From assembly GCF_022815725.1 (NCBI RefSeq), contig NZ_JALGRF010000009.1, forward strand, positions 180,605 through 244,604: a DNA stretch of 64,000 nt. Direction: 5' to 3'. The translations under genes were made by a program, and so were the position numbers. Shown here piece by piece: positions 31,533 through 40,082 of this stretch. This stretch comes from Streptomyces sp. APSN-46.1 (lineage in GTDB: Bacteria > Actinomycetota > Actinomycetes > Streptomycetales > Streptomycetaceae). Each line of letters begins with the position of its first letter. Within the stretch, counting starts at the first letter, position 1. A model generated the notes under the pieces. The model was not told where the DNA came from, did not search any database, and saw only the letters and a program-made list of their open reading frames with translations.

Positions 31533-33245
31533 ATGGCCGCCACCCCCGAAACGCCCGCAGCCGCCGCGCCCGCGGCCGCAGCCGCGCGCCGCAAGACCGG
31601 CCGTCACCGCGGTGAGGGCCAGTGGGCCGTCGGCCACCACACCCCCCTCAACGGCAACGAGCAGTTCAAGAAGGACGACGACGGTCTCAATGTGCGGACA
31701 CGCATTGAGACGATCTACTCCAAGACGGGCTTCGACTCGATCGACCCCAACGACCTGCGCGGGCGGATGCGCTGGTGGGGCCTCTACACTCAGCGCAAGC
31801 CCGGGATCGACGGCGGCAAGACCGCGATACTGGAGCCGGAGGAGCTGGACGACAAGTACTTCATGCTGCGCGTCCGTATCGACGGCGGCCGGCTGACCAC
31901 CGAGCAGCTCCGCGTCATCGGCGAGATCTCGCAGGAGTTCGCGCGCGGCACCGCCGACCTCACCGACCGTCAGAACGTGCAGTACCACTGGATCCGGATC
32001 GAGGACGTCCCGGAGATCTGGCGCCGTCTGGAGGCCGTCGGCCTCTCGACCACCGAGGCCTGCGGTGACACGCCCCGCGTCATCCTCGGCTCGCCCGTCG
32101 CCGGCATCGCCCGGGACGAGATCATCGACGGCACCCCCGCCATCGAAGAGATCTACCGCCGGATCGTGGGCAACCCGGACTTCTCCAACCTGCCCCGCAA
32201 GTTCAAGTCGGCCGTCTCCGGCTCGCCGCTGCTCGACGTGGCACACGAGATCAACGACATCGCGTTCGTGGGGGTCGACCACCCCGAGCACGGCCCCGGC
32301 TTCGACGTCTGGGTCGGCGGCGGCCTCTCCACCAACCCCAAGCTGGGCGTGCGCCTGGGCACCTGGGTCTCGCTCGACGAGGTCCCGGACGTCTACGAGG
32401 GCGTCATCTCGATCTTCCGCGACTACGGCTACCGCCGCCTGCGCACCCGCGCCCGGCTGAAGTTCCTCGTCGCCGACTGGGGCCCGGCCAAGTTCCGCCA
32501 GGTCCTGGAGGACGAGTACCTCAAGCGCAAGCTGACCGACGGCCCCGCGCCCGAGCAGCCCAGCGGCCAGTGGCGCGACCACGTCGGCGTGCACCAGCAG
32601 CAGGACGGCCGCTTCTACGTCGGCTTCGCGCCCCGGGTCGGCCGCGTGGACGGCGCCACCCTGACGAAGATCGCGGACGTGGCCGAGCGGCACGGCTCCG
32701 GCCGCCTGCGGACCACTGCCGAGCAGAAGATGATCGTCCTCGACATCGAGGCGGACCAGGTGGACTCCGTCGTCGCGGCCCTGGAGGCGCTCGACCTGCG
32801 GGTCAAGCCGTCCCCGTTCCGGCGCGGCACGATGGCCTGCACCGGCATCGAGTTCTGCAAGCTGGCCATCGTCGAGACGAAGGCGCGCGGCGCCTCGCTG
32901 ATCGACGAGCTGGAGCGCCGCCTGCCGGAGTTCGCCGAGCCGCTCACCATCAACATCAACGGCTGCCCGAACGCCTGCGCCCGTATCCAGGTGGCGGACA
33001 TCGGTCTCAAGGGCCAGCTGGTCCTGGACGACGACGGCAACCAGGTCGAGGGCTACCAGGTGCACCTGGGCGGCGCACTCGGCCTGGAGGCCGGCTTCGG
33101 CCGCAAGGTCCGCGGCCTCAAGGTCACCTCGGCCGGTCTGCCCGACTACGTCGAGCGGGTCGTCACGCGCTTCCAGGAGCAGCGTACGGACGGCGAGCGC
33201 TTCGCCTCCTGGGTGACCCGTGCGAAGGACGAGGACCTCTCGTGA
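31533..33245 (+). CDS. sirA: Ferredoxin-type sulfite reductase (siroheme, 4Fe-4S)
   Basis: A 570-residue assimilatory sulfite/nitrite reductase family protein. The duplicated ferrite-like layout is visible: TADLTDRQNVQYHWIRIEDV and ACGDTPRVI in the first half, RLRTTAEQKMIVLDIE in the second. The 4Fe-4S/siroheme cysteines lie in CTGIEFC and NGCPNACAR. It reduces sulfite to sulfide with six electrons from ferredoxin. The position at the head of cysHCDN and next to a sirohydrochlorin chelatase favours sulfite over nitrite. The ATG at 31533 has GAAGAAGGA upstream. Its stop overlaps the next GTG. Confidence 0.93.
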   Translation: MAATPETPAAAAPAAAAARRKTGRHRGEGQWAVGHHTPLNGNEQFKKDDDGLNVRTRIETIYSKTGFDSIDPNDLRGRMRWWGLYTQRKPGIDGGKTAILEPEELDDKYFMLRVRIDGGRLTTEQLRVIGEISQEFARGTADLTDRQNVQYHWIRIEDVPEIWRRLEAVGLSTTEACGDTPRVILGSPVAGIARDEIIDGTPAIEEIYRRIVGNPDFSNLPRKFKSAVSGSPLLDVAHEINDIAFVGVDHPEHGPGFDVWVGGGLSTNPKLGVRLGTWVSLDEVPDVYEGVISIFRDYGYRRLRTRARLKFLVADWGPAKFRQVLEDEYLKRKLTDGPAPEQPSGQWRDHVGVHQQQDGRFYVGFAPRVGRVDGATLTKIADVAERHGSGRLRTTAEQKMIVLDIEADQVDSVVAALEALDLRVKPSPFRRGTMACTGIEFCKLAIVETKARGASLIDELERRLPEFAEPLTININGCPNACARIQVADIGLKGQLVLDDDGNQVEGYQVHLGGALGLEAGFGRKVRGLKVTSAGLPDYVERVVTRFQEQRTDGERFASWVTRAKDEDLS

Positions 33246-33421
33246 GCGAGCGCGCGGCCCCGTTCTACTGCCCGTACTGCGGCGACGAGGACCTGTTTCC
33301 CCACGAGACGGGTCACGGCGCCTGGGAATGCAGGGCCTGCAACCGAGCCTTCCAGCTGAAGTACCTCGGGCTGCTGGCCCGGGGTCTTCAGTCCAACACC
33401 GCTGGAGGGGAAGAGATATGA
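33242..33421 (+). CDS. Small zinc-ribbon protein of the sulfate operon
   Basis: A 59-residue protein starting GTG at 33242, overlapping the sulfite reductase stop as GTGA and ending in ATGA overlap with cysH. Two CxxC pairs (YCPYC at about 9-13 and ECRAC at about 30-34) predict a zinc ribbon. The rest is FPHETGHGAWE and FQLKYLGLLARG. A small ORF at this position is a regular member of the Streptomyces cys operon. Its role is unknown. It may be a partner or electron-transfer helper of the reductase. Confidence 0.8.
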   Translation: MSERAAPFYCPYCGDEDLFPHETGHGAWECRACNRAFQLKYLGLLARGLQSNTAGGEEI

Positions 33422-34137
33422 CGACGAGTCAGAGTCAGGCAACAGAGACCGGGACGCGCGATCTCAAGGTGCTGGCCGAGCAGGCGGGCCGGGACCTGGA
33501 GGACGCCTCCCCGCTGGAGATCCTGCGCTGGGCTGCCGACACCTTCGGCGAGAAGTTCGCCGTGACCTCCTCCATGGAGGACGCGGTGGTCGCCCACCTG
33601 GCCTCCCGGGTCCTCCCCGGCGTGGACGTGGTCTTCCTCGACACGGGTTACCACTTCGAGGAGACCATCGGCACCCGTGACGCGGTCGAGGCCGTGATGG
33701 ACGTCAACGTCATCACCCTCACCCCGCGCCAGAGCGTCGCCGAGCAGGACGCGCAGTACGGTCCCAAGCTGCACGACCGCGACCCCGACCTGTGCTGCGC
33801 CCTGCGCAAGGTCAAGCCGCTGGAAGAGGGCCTGACCGCGTACCAGGCGTGGGCGACGGGCCTGCGCCGCGACGAGTCCCCGACCCGGGCCAACACCCCG
33901 GTGGTCGGCTGGGACGAGAAGCGGCAGAAGGTCAAGATCTCGCCGATCGCCCGCTGGACCCAGGACGACGTGGACGCGTACGTCACCGAGCACGGCGTCC
34001 TCACCAACCCCCTGCTGATGGACGGCTACGCCTCCGTCGGCTGCGCCCCCTGCACGCGCCGCGTGGCGGAGGGCGAGGACGCGCGGGCCGGCCGCTGGGC
34101 CGGGCGCGGCAAGACCGAGTGCGGACTGCACGGCTGA
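33418..34137 (+). CDS. cysH: Adenylylsulfate-type (APS) reductase
   Basis: A 239-residue member of the PAPS reductase family. The PP-loop region includes AVTSSMEDAVVAHLAS and VVFLDTGYHFEETIGTRDAV. Cysteines C126-C127 (DLCCALRK) and C209-x2-C212 (GCAPCTRR) form the CC...CxxC ligand set of the 4Fe-4S APS reductases, and the C-terminal catalytic Cys is in ECGLHG (C235). It reduces activated sulfate to sulfite using thioredoxin. The cluster motif predicts APS as substrate even though an APS kinase gene follows. The ATG overlaps the zinc-ribbon stop. Confidence 0.93.
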   Translation: MTTSQSQATETGTRDLKVLAEQAGRDLEDASPLEILRWAADTFGEKFAVTSSMEDAVVAHLASRVLPGVDVVFLDTGYHFEETIGTRDAVEAVMDVNVITLTPRQSVAEQDAQYGPKLHDRDPDLCCALRKVKPLEEGLTAYQAWATGLRRDESPTRANTPVVGWDEKRQKVKISPIARWTQDDVDAYVTEHGVLTNPLLMDGYASVGCAPCTRRVAEGEDARAGRWAGRGKTECGLHG

Positions 34138-34727
34138 TGACGACCAGCGAAGAACTTGAAGAACTTACGGAGACAGAGCAGATGAGCGTGAGCGACCAGG
34201 GCGCCACCGTGTGGCTGACCGGGCTGCCGAGCGCGGGCAAGACCACCATCGCCTACGCGCTGGCCGAGCGGCTGCGCGCGGAGGGCCACCGCGTGGAGGT
34301 GCTCGACGGGGACGAGATCCGCGAGTTCCTCTCCGCCGGGCTCGGCTTCAGCCGCGAGGACCGGCACACCAACGTGCAGCGGATCGGCTTCGTCGCCGAG
34401 CTCCTCGCGAGCAACGGCGTCAAGGCGCTGGTGCCGGTGATCGCCCCGTTCGCGGACAGCCGCGAGGCCGTCCGCAAGCGGCACGGGGCCGCCGGGACGG
34501 ACTACCTCGAAGTGCACGTGGCCACCCCGGTCGAGGTCTGCTCCGAGCGTGACGTGAAGGGCCTGTACGCCAAGCAGGCGGCGGGCGAGATCTCCGGTCT
34601 GACCGGGGTCGACGACCCGTACGAGGCTCCGGAGTCCCCGGACCTGCGTATCGAGTCGCACACGCAGACCGTGCGGGAGTCGGCTTCGGCCCTGCACGCG
34701 CTGCTCACCGAGAGGGGTCTGGCATGA
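34137..34727 (+). CDS. cysC: Adenylylsulfate kinase
   Basis: A 196-residue P-loop kinase. The Walker A is GLPSAGKTT. The APS kinase motifs EVLDGDEIREFLSAGLGFSR and EDRHTNVQRIGFVAELL follow. The lid region reads VCSERDVKGLYAKQAAGEI. It phosphorylates APS to PAPS. The ATG at 34137 overlaps the cysH stop as TGATG. An internal ATG at 34182 with ACGGAG upstream is the alternative start and would give 181 residues, nearer the family norm. Its stop overlaps cysD as ATGA. Confidence 0.93.
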   Translation: MTTSEELEELTETEQMSVSDQGATVWLTGLPSAGKTTIAYALAERLRAEGHRVEVLDGDEIREFLSAGLGFSREDRHTNVQRIGFVAELLASNGVKALVPVIAPFADSREAVRKRHGAAGTDYLEVHVATPVEVCSERDVKGLYAKQAAGEISGLTGVDDPYEAPESPDLRIESHTQTVRESASALHALLTERGLA

Positions 34728-35671
34728 CGACCACCGTCGCACACGTCCACGACGAGACCGGCGAGTCCGACGCGCCCTACGCGCTGTCGCACCTCGACGC
34801 CCTCGAATCGGAGGCCGTGCACATCTTCCGCGAGGTGGCGGGCGAGTTCGAGAAGCCGGTGATCCTCTTCTCCGGCGGCAAGGACTCCATCGTCATGCTG
34901 CACCTGGCGCTGAAGGCGTTCGCGCCGGCGCCGGTGCCGTTCACGCTGCTGCACGTCGACACCGGGCACAACTTCCCCGAGGTCCTGGAGTACCGCGACC
35001 GGGCCGTGGCGCGGCACAACCTGCGCCTGCACGTGGCCTCCGTCCAGGAGTACATCGACGCCGGCACGCTCCGCGAGCGCCCCGACGGCGTCCGCAACCC
35101 GCTGCAGACCGTCCCCCTCACGGAGGCGATCCAGCACCTCAAGTTCGACGCCGTCTTCGGCGGCGGCCGCCGCGACGAGGAGAAGGCACGCGCCAAGGAG
35201 CGCGTCTTCTCCCTGCGCGACGAGTTCTCCCAGTGGGACCCGCGCCGCCAGCGCCCCGAGCTGTGGCAGCTCTACAACGGCCGCCACGCACCCGGCGAGC
35301 ACGTGCGCGTCTTCCCGCTCTCCAACTGGACCGAGCTGGACGTGTGGCAGTACATCGCCCGCGAGGGCATCGAGCTGCCGGAGATCTACTTCGCCCACGA
35401 GCGCGAGGTGTTCCAGCGCAACGGCATGTGGCTGACGGCCGGCGAGTGGGGCGGCCCGAAGGAGGGCGAGACGCCCGAGACGCGTCTCATCCGCTACCGC
35501 ACCGTCGGTGACATGTCCTGCACCGGCGCCGTCGACTCCGACGCCACCACGCTGGACGCCGTGATCACCGAGATCGCCGCCTCCCGGCTCACCGAGCGGG
35601 GCGCGACCCGCGCCGACGACAAGATGTCCGAGGCCGCGATGGAAGACCGCAAGCGCGAAGGGTACTTCTAG
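34724..35671 (+). CDS. cysD: Sulfate adenylyltransferase subunit 2
   Basis: A 315-residue ATP-sulfurylase catalytic subunit of the PP-loop family. The pyrophosphatase loop is LFSGGKDSIVML (about 46-57). HVDTGHNFPEVLEYRD and FGGGRRDEEKARAKERVFS are typical of CysD, as are the FPLSNWTELDVWQYI and MSEAAMEDRKREGYF segments. With CysN it makes APS from sulfate and ATP, driven by GTP hydrolysis. The start overlaps the cysC stop, and cysN follows after 2 bases. Confidence 0.95.
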   Translation: MTTTVAHVHDETGESDAPYALSHLDALESEAVHIFREVAGEFEKPVILFSGGKDSIVMLHLALKAFAPAPVPFTLLHVDTGHNFPEVLEYRDRAVARHNLRLHVASVQEYIDAGTLRERPDGVRNPLQTVPLTEAIQHLKFDAVFGGGRRDEEKARAKERVFSLRDEFSQWDPRRQRPELWQLYNGRHAPGEHVRVFPLSNWTELDVWQYIAREGIELPEIYFAHEREVFQRNGMWLTAGEWGGPKEGETPETRLIRYRTVGDMSCTGAVDSDATTLDAVITEIAASRLTERGATRADDKMSEAAMEDRKREGYF

Positions 35672-35673
35672 AA

Positions 35674-37014
35674 ATGACCTCCACCACCGAGCAGTTCGCC
35701 GACGTCTCGGCGACCACACTGCTGCGCTTCGCGACCGCCGGTTCCGTCGACGACGGCAAGTCCACCCTGGTGGGCCGCCTGCTGCACGACTCCAAGTCGG
35801 TGCTGACCGACCAGCTGGAGGCCGTCGAAGCCGTCTCCGCCCAGCGCGGCCAGGACACCCCCGACCTCGCACTGCTGACCGACGGCCTGCGGGCCGAGCG
35901 GGAACAGGGCATCACCATCGACGTCGCGTACCGCTACTTCGCCACCGCGCGCCGCCGGTTCATCCTCGCGGACACCCCGGGGCACGTGCAGTACACGCGG
36001 AACATGGTCACCGGCGCCTCCACCGCCGACCTGGCCGTGGTGCTCGTCGACGCCCGCAACGGCGTGATCGAGCAGACCCGCCGGCACGCGGCCGTCGCCG
36101 CGCTGCTGCGCGTCCCGCACGTGGTGCTGGCCGTCAACAAGATGGACCTGGTGGGCTACCAGGAGTCGGTCTTCGCGGCGATCGCCGAGGAGTTCACCGC
36201 GTACGCCTCGGACCTGGGCGTCCCGGAGATCACCGCGATCCCGATCTCGGCGCTGGCCGGGGACAACGTGGTCGAGCCGTCCGCGCACATGGACTGGTAC
36301 GGCGGTCCGACGGTGCTGGAGCACCTGGAGACCGTCCCGGTCAGCCACGACCTCACCGCCTGCCCGGCGCGCTTCCCGGTGCAGTACGTGATCCGTCCGC
36401 AGACCGCCGAGCACCCCGACTACCGCGGCTACGCGGGTCAGATCGCCTCCGGCGTGCTGCGCGTCGGCGAGGCCGTCACCGTGCTGCCGTCGGGCCGTAC
36501 CTCGGTGATCGAGGGGATCGACGCGCTCGGCGAGAGCGTGGACATCGCCTGGGCCCCGCAGTCGGTGACGCTGCGGCTGAAGGACGACATCGACATCTCG
36601 CGCGGCGACCTGATCGCGCCGTCCGCGAACCCGCCGGCCACCACGCAGGACGTCGTCGCGACGGTCTGCCACGTGGCGGACCAGCCCCTGGCCGTCGGCG
36701 CGCGGGTGCTGCTCAAGCACACGACGCGCACGGTCAAGGCGATCGTCAAGGAGATCCCCTCGCGGCTGACCCTCGACGACCTGTCCCAGCACCCGAACCC
36801 CGGACAGCTGGTGGCCAACGACATCGGCCGCGTCGTCGTCCGCACCGCCGAGCCGCTCGCGCTCGACGCGTACGCCGACTCGCGCCGCACCGGGTCCTTC
36901 CTGCTGATCGACCCGGCCGACGGCACCACCCTGGCGGCGGGCATGGCGGGCGAGTCCTTCGCCTCCCAGGCCCGGACCACCGTCCAGGCGGATGAAGAAG
37001 GGTGGGACTTCTAG
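35674..37014 (+). CDS. cysN: Sulfate adenylyltransferase subunit 1 (GTPase)
   Basis: A 446-residue translational-GTPase-fold protein. G1 is GSVDDGKST, the CysN version of GHVDHGKST. The switch I/II region has EREQGITIDVAYRYF and LADTPGHVQYTRNM. G4 is NKMD. Two beta-barrel domains follow (about 235-440). It couples GTP hydrolysis to APS synthesis by CysD. The length shows that it is not fused to an APS kinase, consistent with the separate cysC. The stop TAG at 37012-37014 is followed by a gap of about 215 bases with only doubtful small ORFs. Confidence 0.95.
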   Translation: MTSTTEQFADVSATTLLRFATAGSVDDGKSTLVGRLLHDSKSVLTDQLEAVEAVSAQRGQDTPDLALLTDGLRAEREQGITIDVAYRYFATARRRFILADTPGHVQYTRNMVTGASTADLAVVLVDARNGVIEQTRRHAAVAALLRVPHVVLAVNKMDLVGYQESVFAAIAEEFTAYASDLGVPEITAIPISALAGDNVVEPSAHMDWYGGPTVLEHLETVPVSHDLTACPARFPVQYVIRPQTAEHPDYRGYAGQIASGVLRVGEAVTVLPSGRTSVIEGIDALGESVDIAWAPQSVTLRLKDDIDISRGDLIAPSANPPATTQDVVATVCHVADQPLAVGARVLLKHTTRTVKAIVKEIPSRLTLDDLSQHPNPGQLVANDIGRVVVRTAEPLALDAYADSRRTGSFLLIDPADGTTLAAGMAGESFASQARTTVQADEEGWDF

Positions 37015-37106
37015 ATCATGTTTGCCGATCTGTACTCCACCTTCGCGAAGGAGGGCGGCCGCGTAGGCAGCGGCGCCCTCGGCAGCGGCCAGGGAGGGGT
37101 GGCGCG

Positions 37107-37199
37107 ATGTGCGCGATGACGTACGCGCACCGCATGCGCGCCCACACCCCCCACGAGCTGTACCTGCCCCCGCTCCACAGACGAAGACGTGCGTCATGA
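37107..37199 (+). CDS. Possible short ORF between cysN and the ABC transporter
   Basis: A 30-codon ORF beginning MCAMTYAHRMRAHTPHELYL and ending in an arginine-rich tail. GGGAGGGG lies about 8 bases before its ATG. It has a Cys codon at position 2 and could be a second sulfur-responsive leader, but nothing else supports it. A separate 33-codon ORF in another frame starts at 37018. Confidence 0.25.
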   Translation: MCAMTYAHRMRAHTPHELYLPPLHRRRRAS

Positions 37200-37229
37200 G
37201 ATGACCGCGTCACGAGAGGAAGTCCTCCC

Positions 37230-38360
37230 GTGCCTGCCACTGGTATCGCCACCCGCAAGACCCTTCGCCGCGGCGTCGCCGCCGCTGCCGCCCTGCCGCT
37301 CCTGATCGGCGCGCTCGCTTCTTGCGGCTACGGCTCCGAGGCCGCGAAGGAGGACGCGAAGACTTCGGGCGCCCCCGCCACCGGCGCCGCGAAGCTCTCC
37401 GCCTCCGAGGTCCGCATCGGGTACTTCCCGAACCTGACGCACGCCACGGCTCTGGTCGGCCTCCAGGAAGGCCTGATCGCCAAGGAGCTCGGCGGCACCG
37501 CCATCAAGCCGCAGGCCTTCAACGCGGGCCCGTCCGAGATCGAAGCCCTCAACGGCGGCTCTCTCGACATCGGCTTCATCGGCCCCTCGCCCTCGATCAA
37601 CGCCTATGTGAAGTCCAAGGGCACCAACCTGCGGATCGTCTCCGGTTCCGCCTCCGGCGGCGTCAAGCTGGTCGTGAACCCGGACAAGATCAAGACCCTG
37701 GACGACCTCAAGGGCAAGAGGATCGCCACCCCGCAGAAGGGGAACACGCAGGACGTCGCGTTCCTCAACTGGATCTCCGAGAAGGGCTGGTCGGTCGACC
37801 CGGAGTCCGGCAAGGGTGACGTCTCCGTCGTCCGTACGGACAACAAGGTCACCCCGGACGCCTTCAAGCAGGGCTCCATCGACGGCGCCTGGGTGCCCGA
37901 GCCCACGGCCTCCAAGCTCGTCTCCGACGGCGGCTCCGTCCTCCTCGACGAGACCTCCCTGTGGCCCGACAAGAAGTTCGTGATCACGAACATCATCGTG
38001 TCGCAGAAGTTCCTCAAGGCGCACCCGGACGTGGTCGAGGCCGTGCTCAAGGGCACCGTGAAGACCAACGAGTGGATCAACGCCAACCCGGAGAAGGCGA
38101 AGGCCTCGGCGAACGCCAAGCTCCAGGCGGAGAGCGGCAAGGCCCTCGACGCGAAGATCATCGACCCGGCGTGGCCGAGCATCGCGATCACCGACGACCC
38201 GCTGGCCACGACGCTGAAGACGCAGGCGGAGTGGGCGGTCAAGGCCAAGCTCATCGAGCAGCCCGACCTGGCCGGGATCTACGACCTGACGCTCCTGAAC
38301 AAGGTGCTGAAGGCCGCCGGCAAGCCCGAGGTCTCGGACGCCGGTCTCGGCGCCAAGTAA
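37230..38360 (+). CDS. Sulfonate/sulfate-type ABC transporter substrate-binding lipoprotein
   Basis: A 376-residue lipoprotein of the SsuA/TauA/NMT1-like family. The signal segment has a lipobox LASC with Cys32 as the acylated residue. Mature motifs include VRIGYFPNLTHATALVG, NAGPSEIEALNGGSLDIGFI and KGKRIATPQKGNTQDVAFLN. It binds an anionic sulfur compound outside the membrane and hands it to the permease encoded two genes downstream. The GTG at 37230 has GAGAGGA upstream, inside a small AGGA/TCCT hairpin. The position after cysDN suggests uptake of sulfate or sulfonates. Confidence 0.88.
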   Translation: MPATGIATRKTLRRGVAAAAALPLLIGALASCGYGSEAAKEDAKTSGAPATGAAKLSASEVRIGYFPNLTHATALVGLQEGLIAKELGGTAIKPQAFNAGPSEIEALNGGSLDIGFIGPSPSINAYVKSKGTNLRIVSGSASGGVKLVVNPDKIKTLDDLKGKRIATPQKGNTQDVAFLNWISEKGWSVDPESGKGDVSVVRTDNKVTPDAFKQGSIDGAWVPEPTASKLVSDGGSVLLDETSLWPDKKFVITNIIVSQKFLKAHPDVVEAVLKGTVKTNEWINANPEKAKASANAKLQAESGKALDAKIIDPAWPSIAITDDPLATTLKTQAEWAVKAKLIEQPDLAGIYDLTLLNKVLKAAGKPEVSDAGLGAK

Positions 38361-38393
38361 GTCCACGTTCCAGCAACCCAGGAGGTGACGACC

Positions 38394-39191
38394 ATGGCCA
38401 CCACGCTCGCCAAGGCTGCCGAGGGCTCCGTAGCGGAGCAGACGACGCACGCCGCCCGCATCGAGCACGTCTCGAAGTCCTTCTCCGGCCCGGCCGGATC
38501 GCAGCTCGTCCTGGACGACATCAGCCTCGATGTCGCTCCCGGCGAGTTCGTCACCCTCCTGGGGGCCTCGGGGTGTGGCAAGTCCACGCTCCTGAACCTG
38601 GTCGCGGGCCTGGACAAGCCCTCCGTGGGGTCGATCGAGACCCCCGGCGGCCGTCCGGCGCTCATGTTCCAGGAGCACGCCCTCTTCCCGTGGCTCACCG
38701 CGGGCAAGAACATCGAACTCGCCCTGCGCCTGCGCGGGGTGGCCAAGGCCGACCGCAGGCCGGAGGCCGAACGGCTGCTGGAGCTGGTCCGGCTCGGCGA
38801 CGCGTACGGCAAGCGCGTGCACGAACTGTCCGGCGGCATGCGCCAGCGCGTCGCGCTGGCCCGGGCGCTCGCCCAGGACAGCCAGCTGCTGCTGATGGAC
38901 GAGCCGTTCGCGGCGCTCGACGCGATCACACGCGACGTGCTGCACGGTGAGCTCACCCGCATCTGGGACGAGACGCAGCTGTCGGTCATCTTCGTCACGC
39001 ACAACGTCCGCGAGGCCGTGCGCCTCGCCCAGCGCGTGGTCCTGCTCTCCTCGCGGCCCGGCCGGGTGGCGAAGGAATGGACCGTGGACATCCAGCAGCC
39101 GCGTCGTATCGAGGACGCGGACGTCGCGGAGCTGTCCCTTGAGATCACTGAACACCTGCGTGGGGAGATCCGCCGCCATGGCCAGCACTGA
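38394..39191 (+). CDS. ABC transporter ATP-binding protein (SsuB-like)
   Basis: A 265-residue ATPase. Walker A is GASGCGKST, the signature motif is LSGGMRQRV, and Walker B is LLLMDEPFAALD, followed by a switch His in VIFVTHNVREAV. It powers the sulfonate-type transporter. The ATG at 38394 is 8 bases after AGGAGG; a GTG inside that Shine-Dalgarno is an unlikely alternative. It overlaps the permease gene by 14 bases. Confidence 0.92.
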   Translation: MATTLAKAAEGSVAEQTTHAARIEHVSKSFSGPAGSQLVLDDISLDVAPGEFVTLLGASGCGKSTLLNLVAGLDKPSVGSIETPGGRPALMFQEHALFPWLTAGKNIELALRLRGVAKADRRPEAERLLELVRLGDAYGKRVHELSGGMRQRVALARALAQDSQLLLMDEPFAALDAITRDVLHGELTRIWDETQLSVIFVTHNVREAVRLAQRVVLLSSRPGRVAKEWTVDIQQPRRIEDADVAELSLEITEHLRGEIRRHGQH

Positions 39192-40077
39192 CACCACCCC
39201 GAAGGTCACGGGCGGCAAGGCGGACGACCTGGCGGGCCTGGAGGCCGGACTGGACGCCCTCGACGCGGTCCAGACCCACCGCACGTCCGTCCGCGAGCTG
39301 CTCGTCAAGAAGATCCTGCCGCCGTTCGTGGCCGTGGGCCTGGTCCTGCTGGTCTGGCAGGTCCTCGTCGCGCTGAAGGTCACCGACGAGACCAAGCTGC
39401 CCGCCCTGTCCTCCGTGTGGGACAGCCTGTCCGACATGTGGCTCAAGGGCACGCTGCTGGAGGTCATCTGGACCAGCGTCTCGCGCGGTCTGCTCGGCTT
39501 CCTGCTGGCCCTGGCCATCGGTACCCCGCTCGGGCTGCTCGTCGCCCGGGTGAAGTTCGTCCGTGCCGCGATCGGCCCGATCCTCCAGGGCCTGCAGTCC
39601 CTGCCCTCGGTCGCCTGGGTGCCGCCGGCCGTGCTCTGGTTCGGCCTCAACGACGCCATGATGTACACGGTGATCCTGCTGGGCGCGGTGCCGTCCATCG
39701 CCAACGGCCTCGTCTCCGGCATCGACCAGATCCCGCCGCTGTTCCTGCGGGCCGGCCGCACCCTGGGCGCCACCGGGCTGCGCGGGGCCCGGCACGTGGT
39801 CATGCCGGCCGCGCTGCCGGGGTACCTGGCCGGGCTGAAGCAGGGCTGGGCCTTCTCCTGGCGCTCCCTGATGGCCGCCGAGATCATCGCCAGCTCGCCC
39901 GACCTCGGCCTCGGCCTCGGCCAGCTCCTCGAAAACGGCCGCAACAACATCGACCTGCCGGGCGTGTTCCTGGCGATCATCCTGATCCTGGTCGTCGGCA
40001 TCGCCATCGACCTGCTGATCTTCAGCCCGCTGGAGCGCTGGGTGCTGCGCAGCCGCGGCCTGCTGGTGAAGAGCTGA
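39178..40077 (+). CDS. ABC transporter permease (SsuC-like)
   Basis: A 299-residue permease. A soluble N-terminus of about 45 residues precedes about six membrane segments. The EAA loop, which contacts the ATPase, reads RAGRTLGATGLRGARHVVMP (about 198-217). WTSVSRGLLGFLLALAIGTP and PSVAWVPPAVLWFGL are typical of BPD_transp_1 proteins of the SsuC/TauC group. It starts within the end of the ATPase gene and is followed 5 bases later by the sirohydrochlorin chelatase gene, indicating one operon. Confidence 0.9.
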   Translation: MASTDTTPKVTGGKADDLAGLEAGLDALDAVQTHRTSVRELLVKKILPPFVAVGLVLLVWQVLVALKVTDETKLPALSSVWDSLSDMWLKGTLLEVIWTSVSRGLLGFLLALAIGTPLGLLVARVKFVRAAIGPILQGLQSLPSVAWVPPAVLWFGLNDAMMYTVILLGAVPSIANGLVSGIDQIPPLFLRAGRTLGATGLRGARHVVMPAALPGYLAGLKQGWAFSWRSLMAAEIIASSPDLGLGLGQLLENGRNNIDLPGVFLAIILILVVGIAIDLLIFSPLERWVLRSRGLLVKS

Positions 40078-40082
40078 GCCGC

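Noticed and set aside
34137..34727. cysC as a fusion or bifunctional CysNC remnant
   Set aside because: cysN is complete and separate, and cysC has its own overlap start and full kinase motifs. No remnant of a fusion linker was seen.
37018..37119. 33-codon ORF MFADLYSTFAKEGG after cysN
   Set aside because: No Shine-Dalgarno, no recognisable family, and it overlaps another short frame with a better ribosome site. Not enough support to call it a gene.
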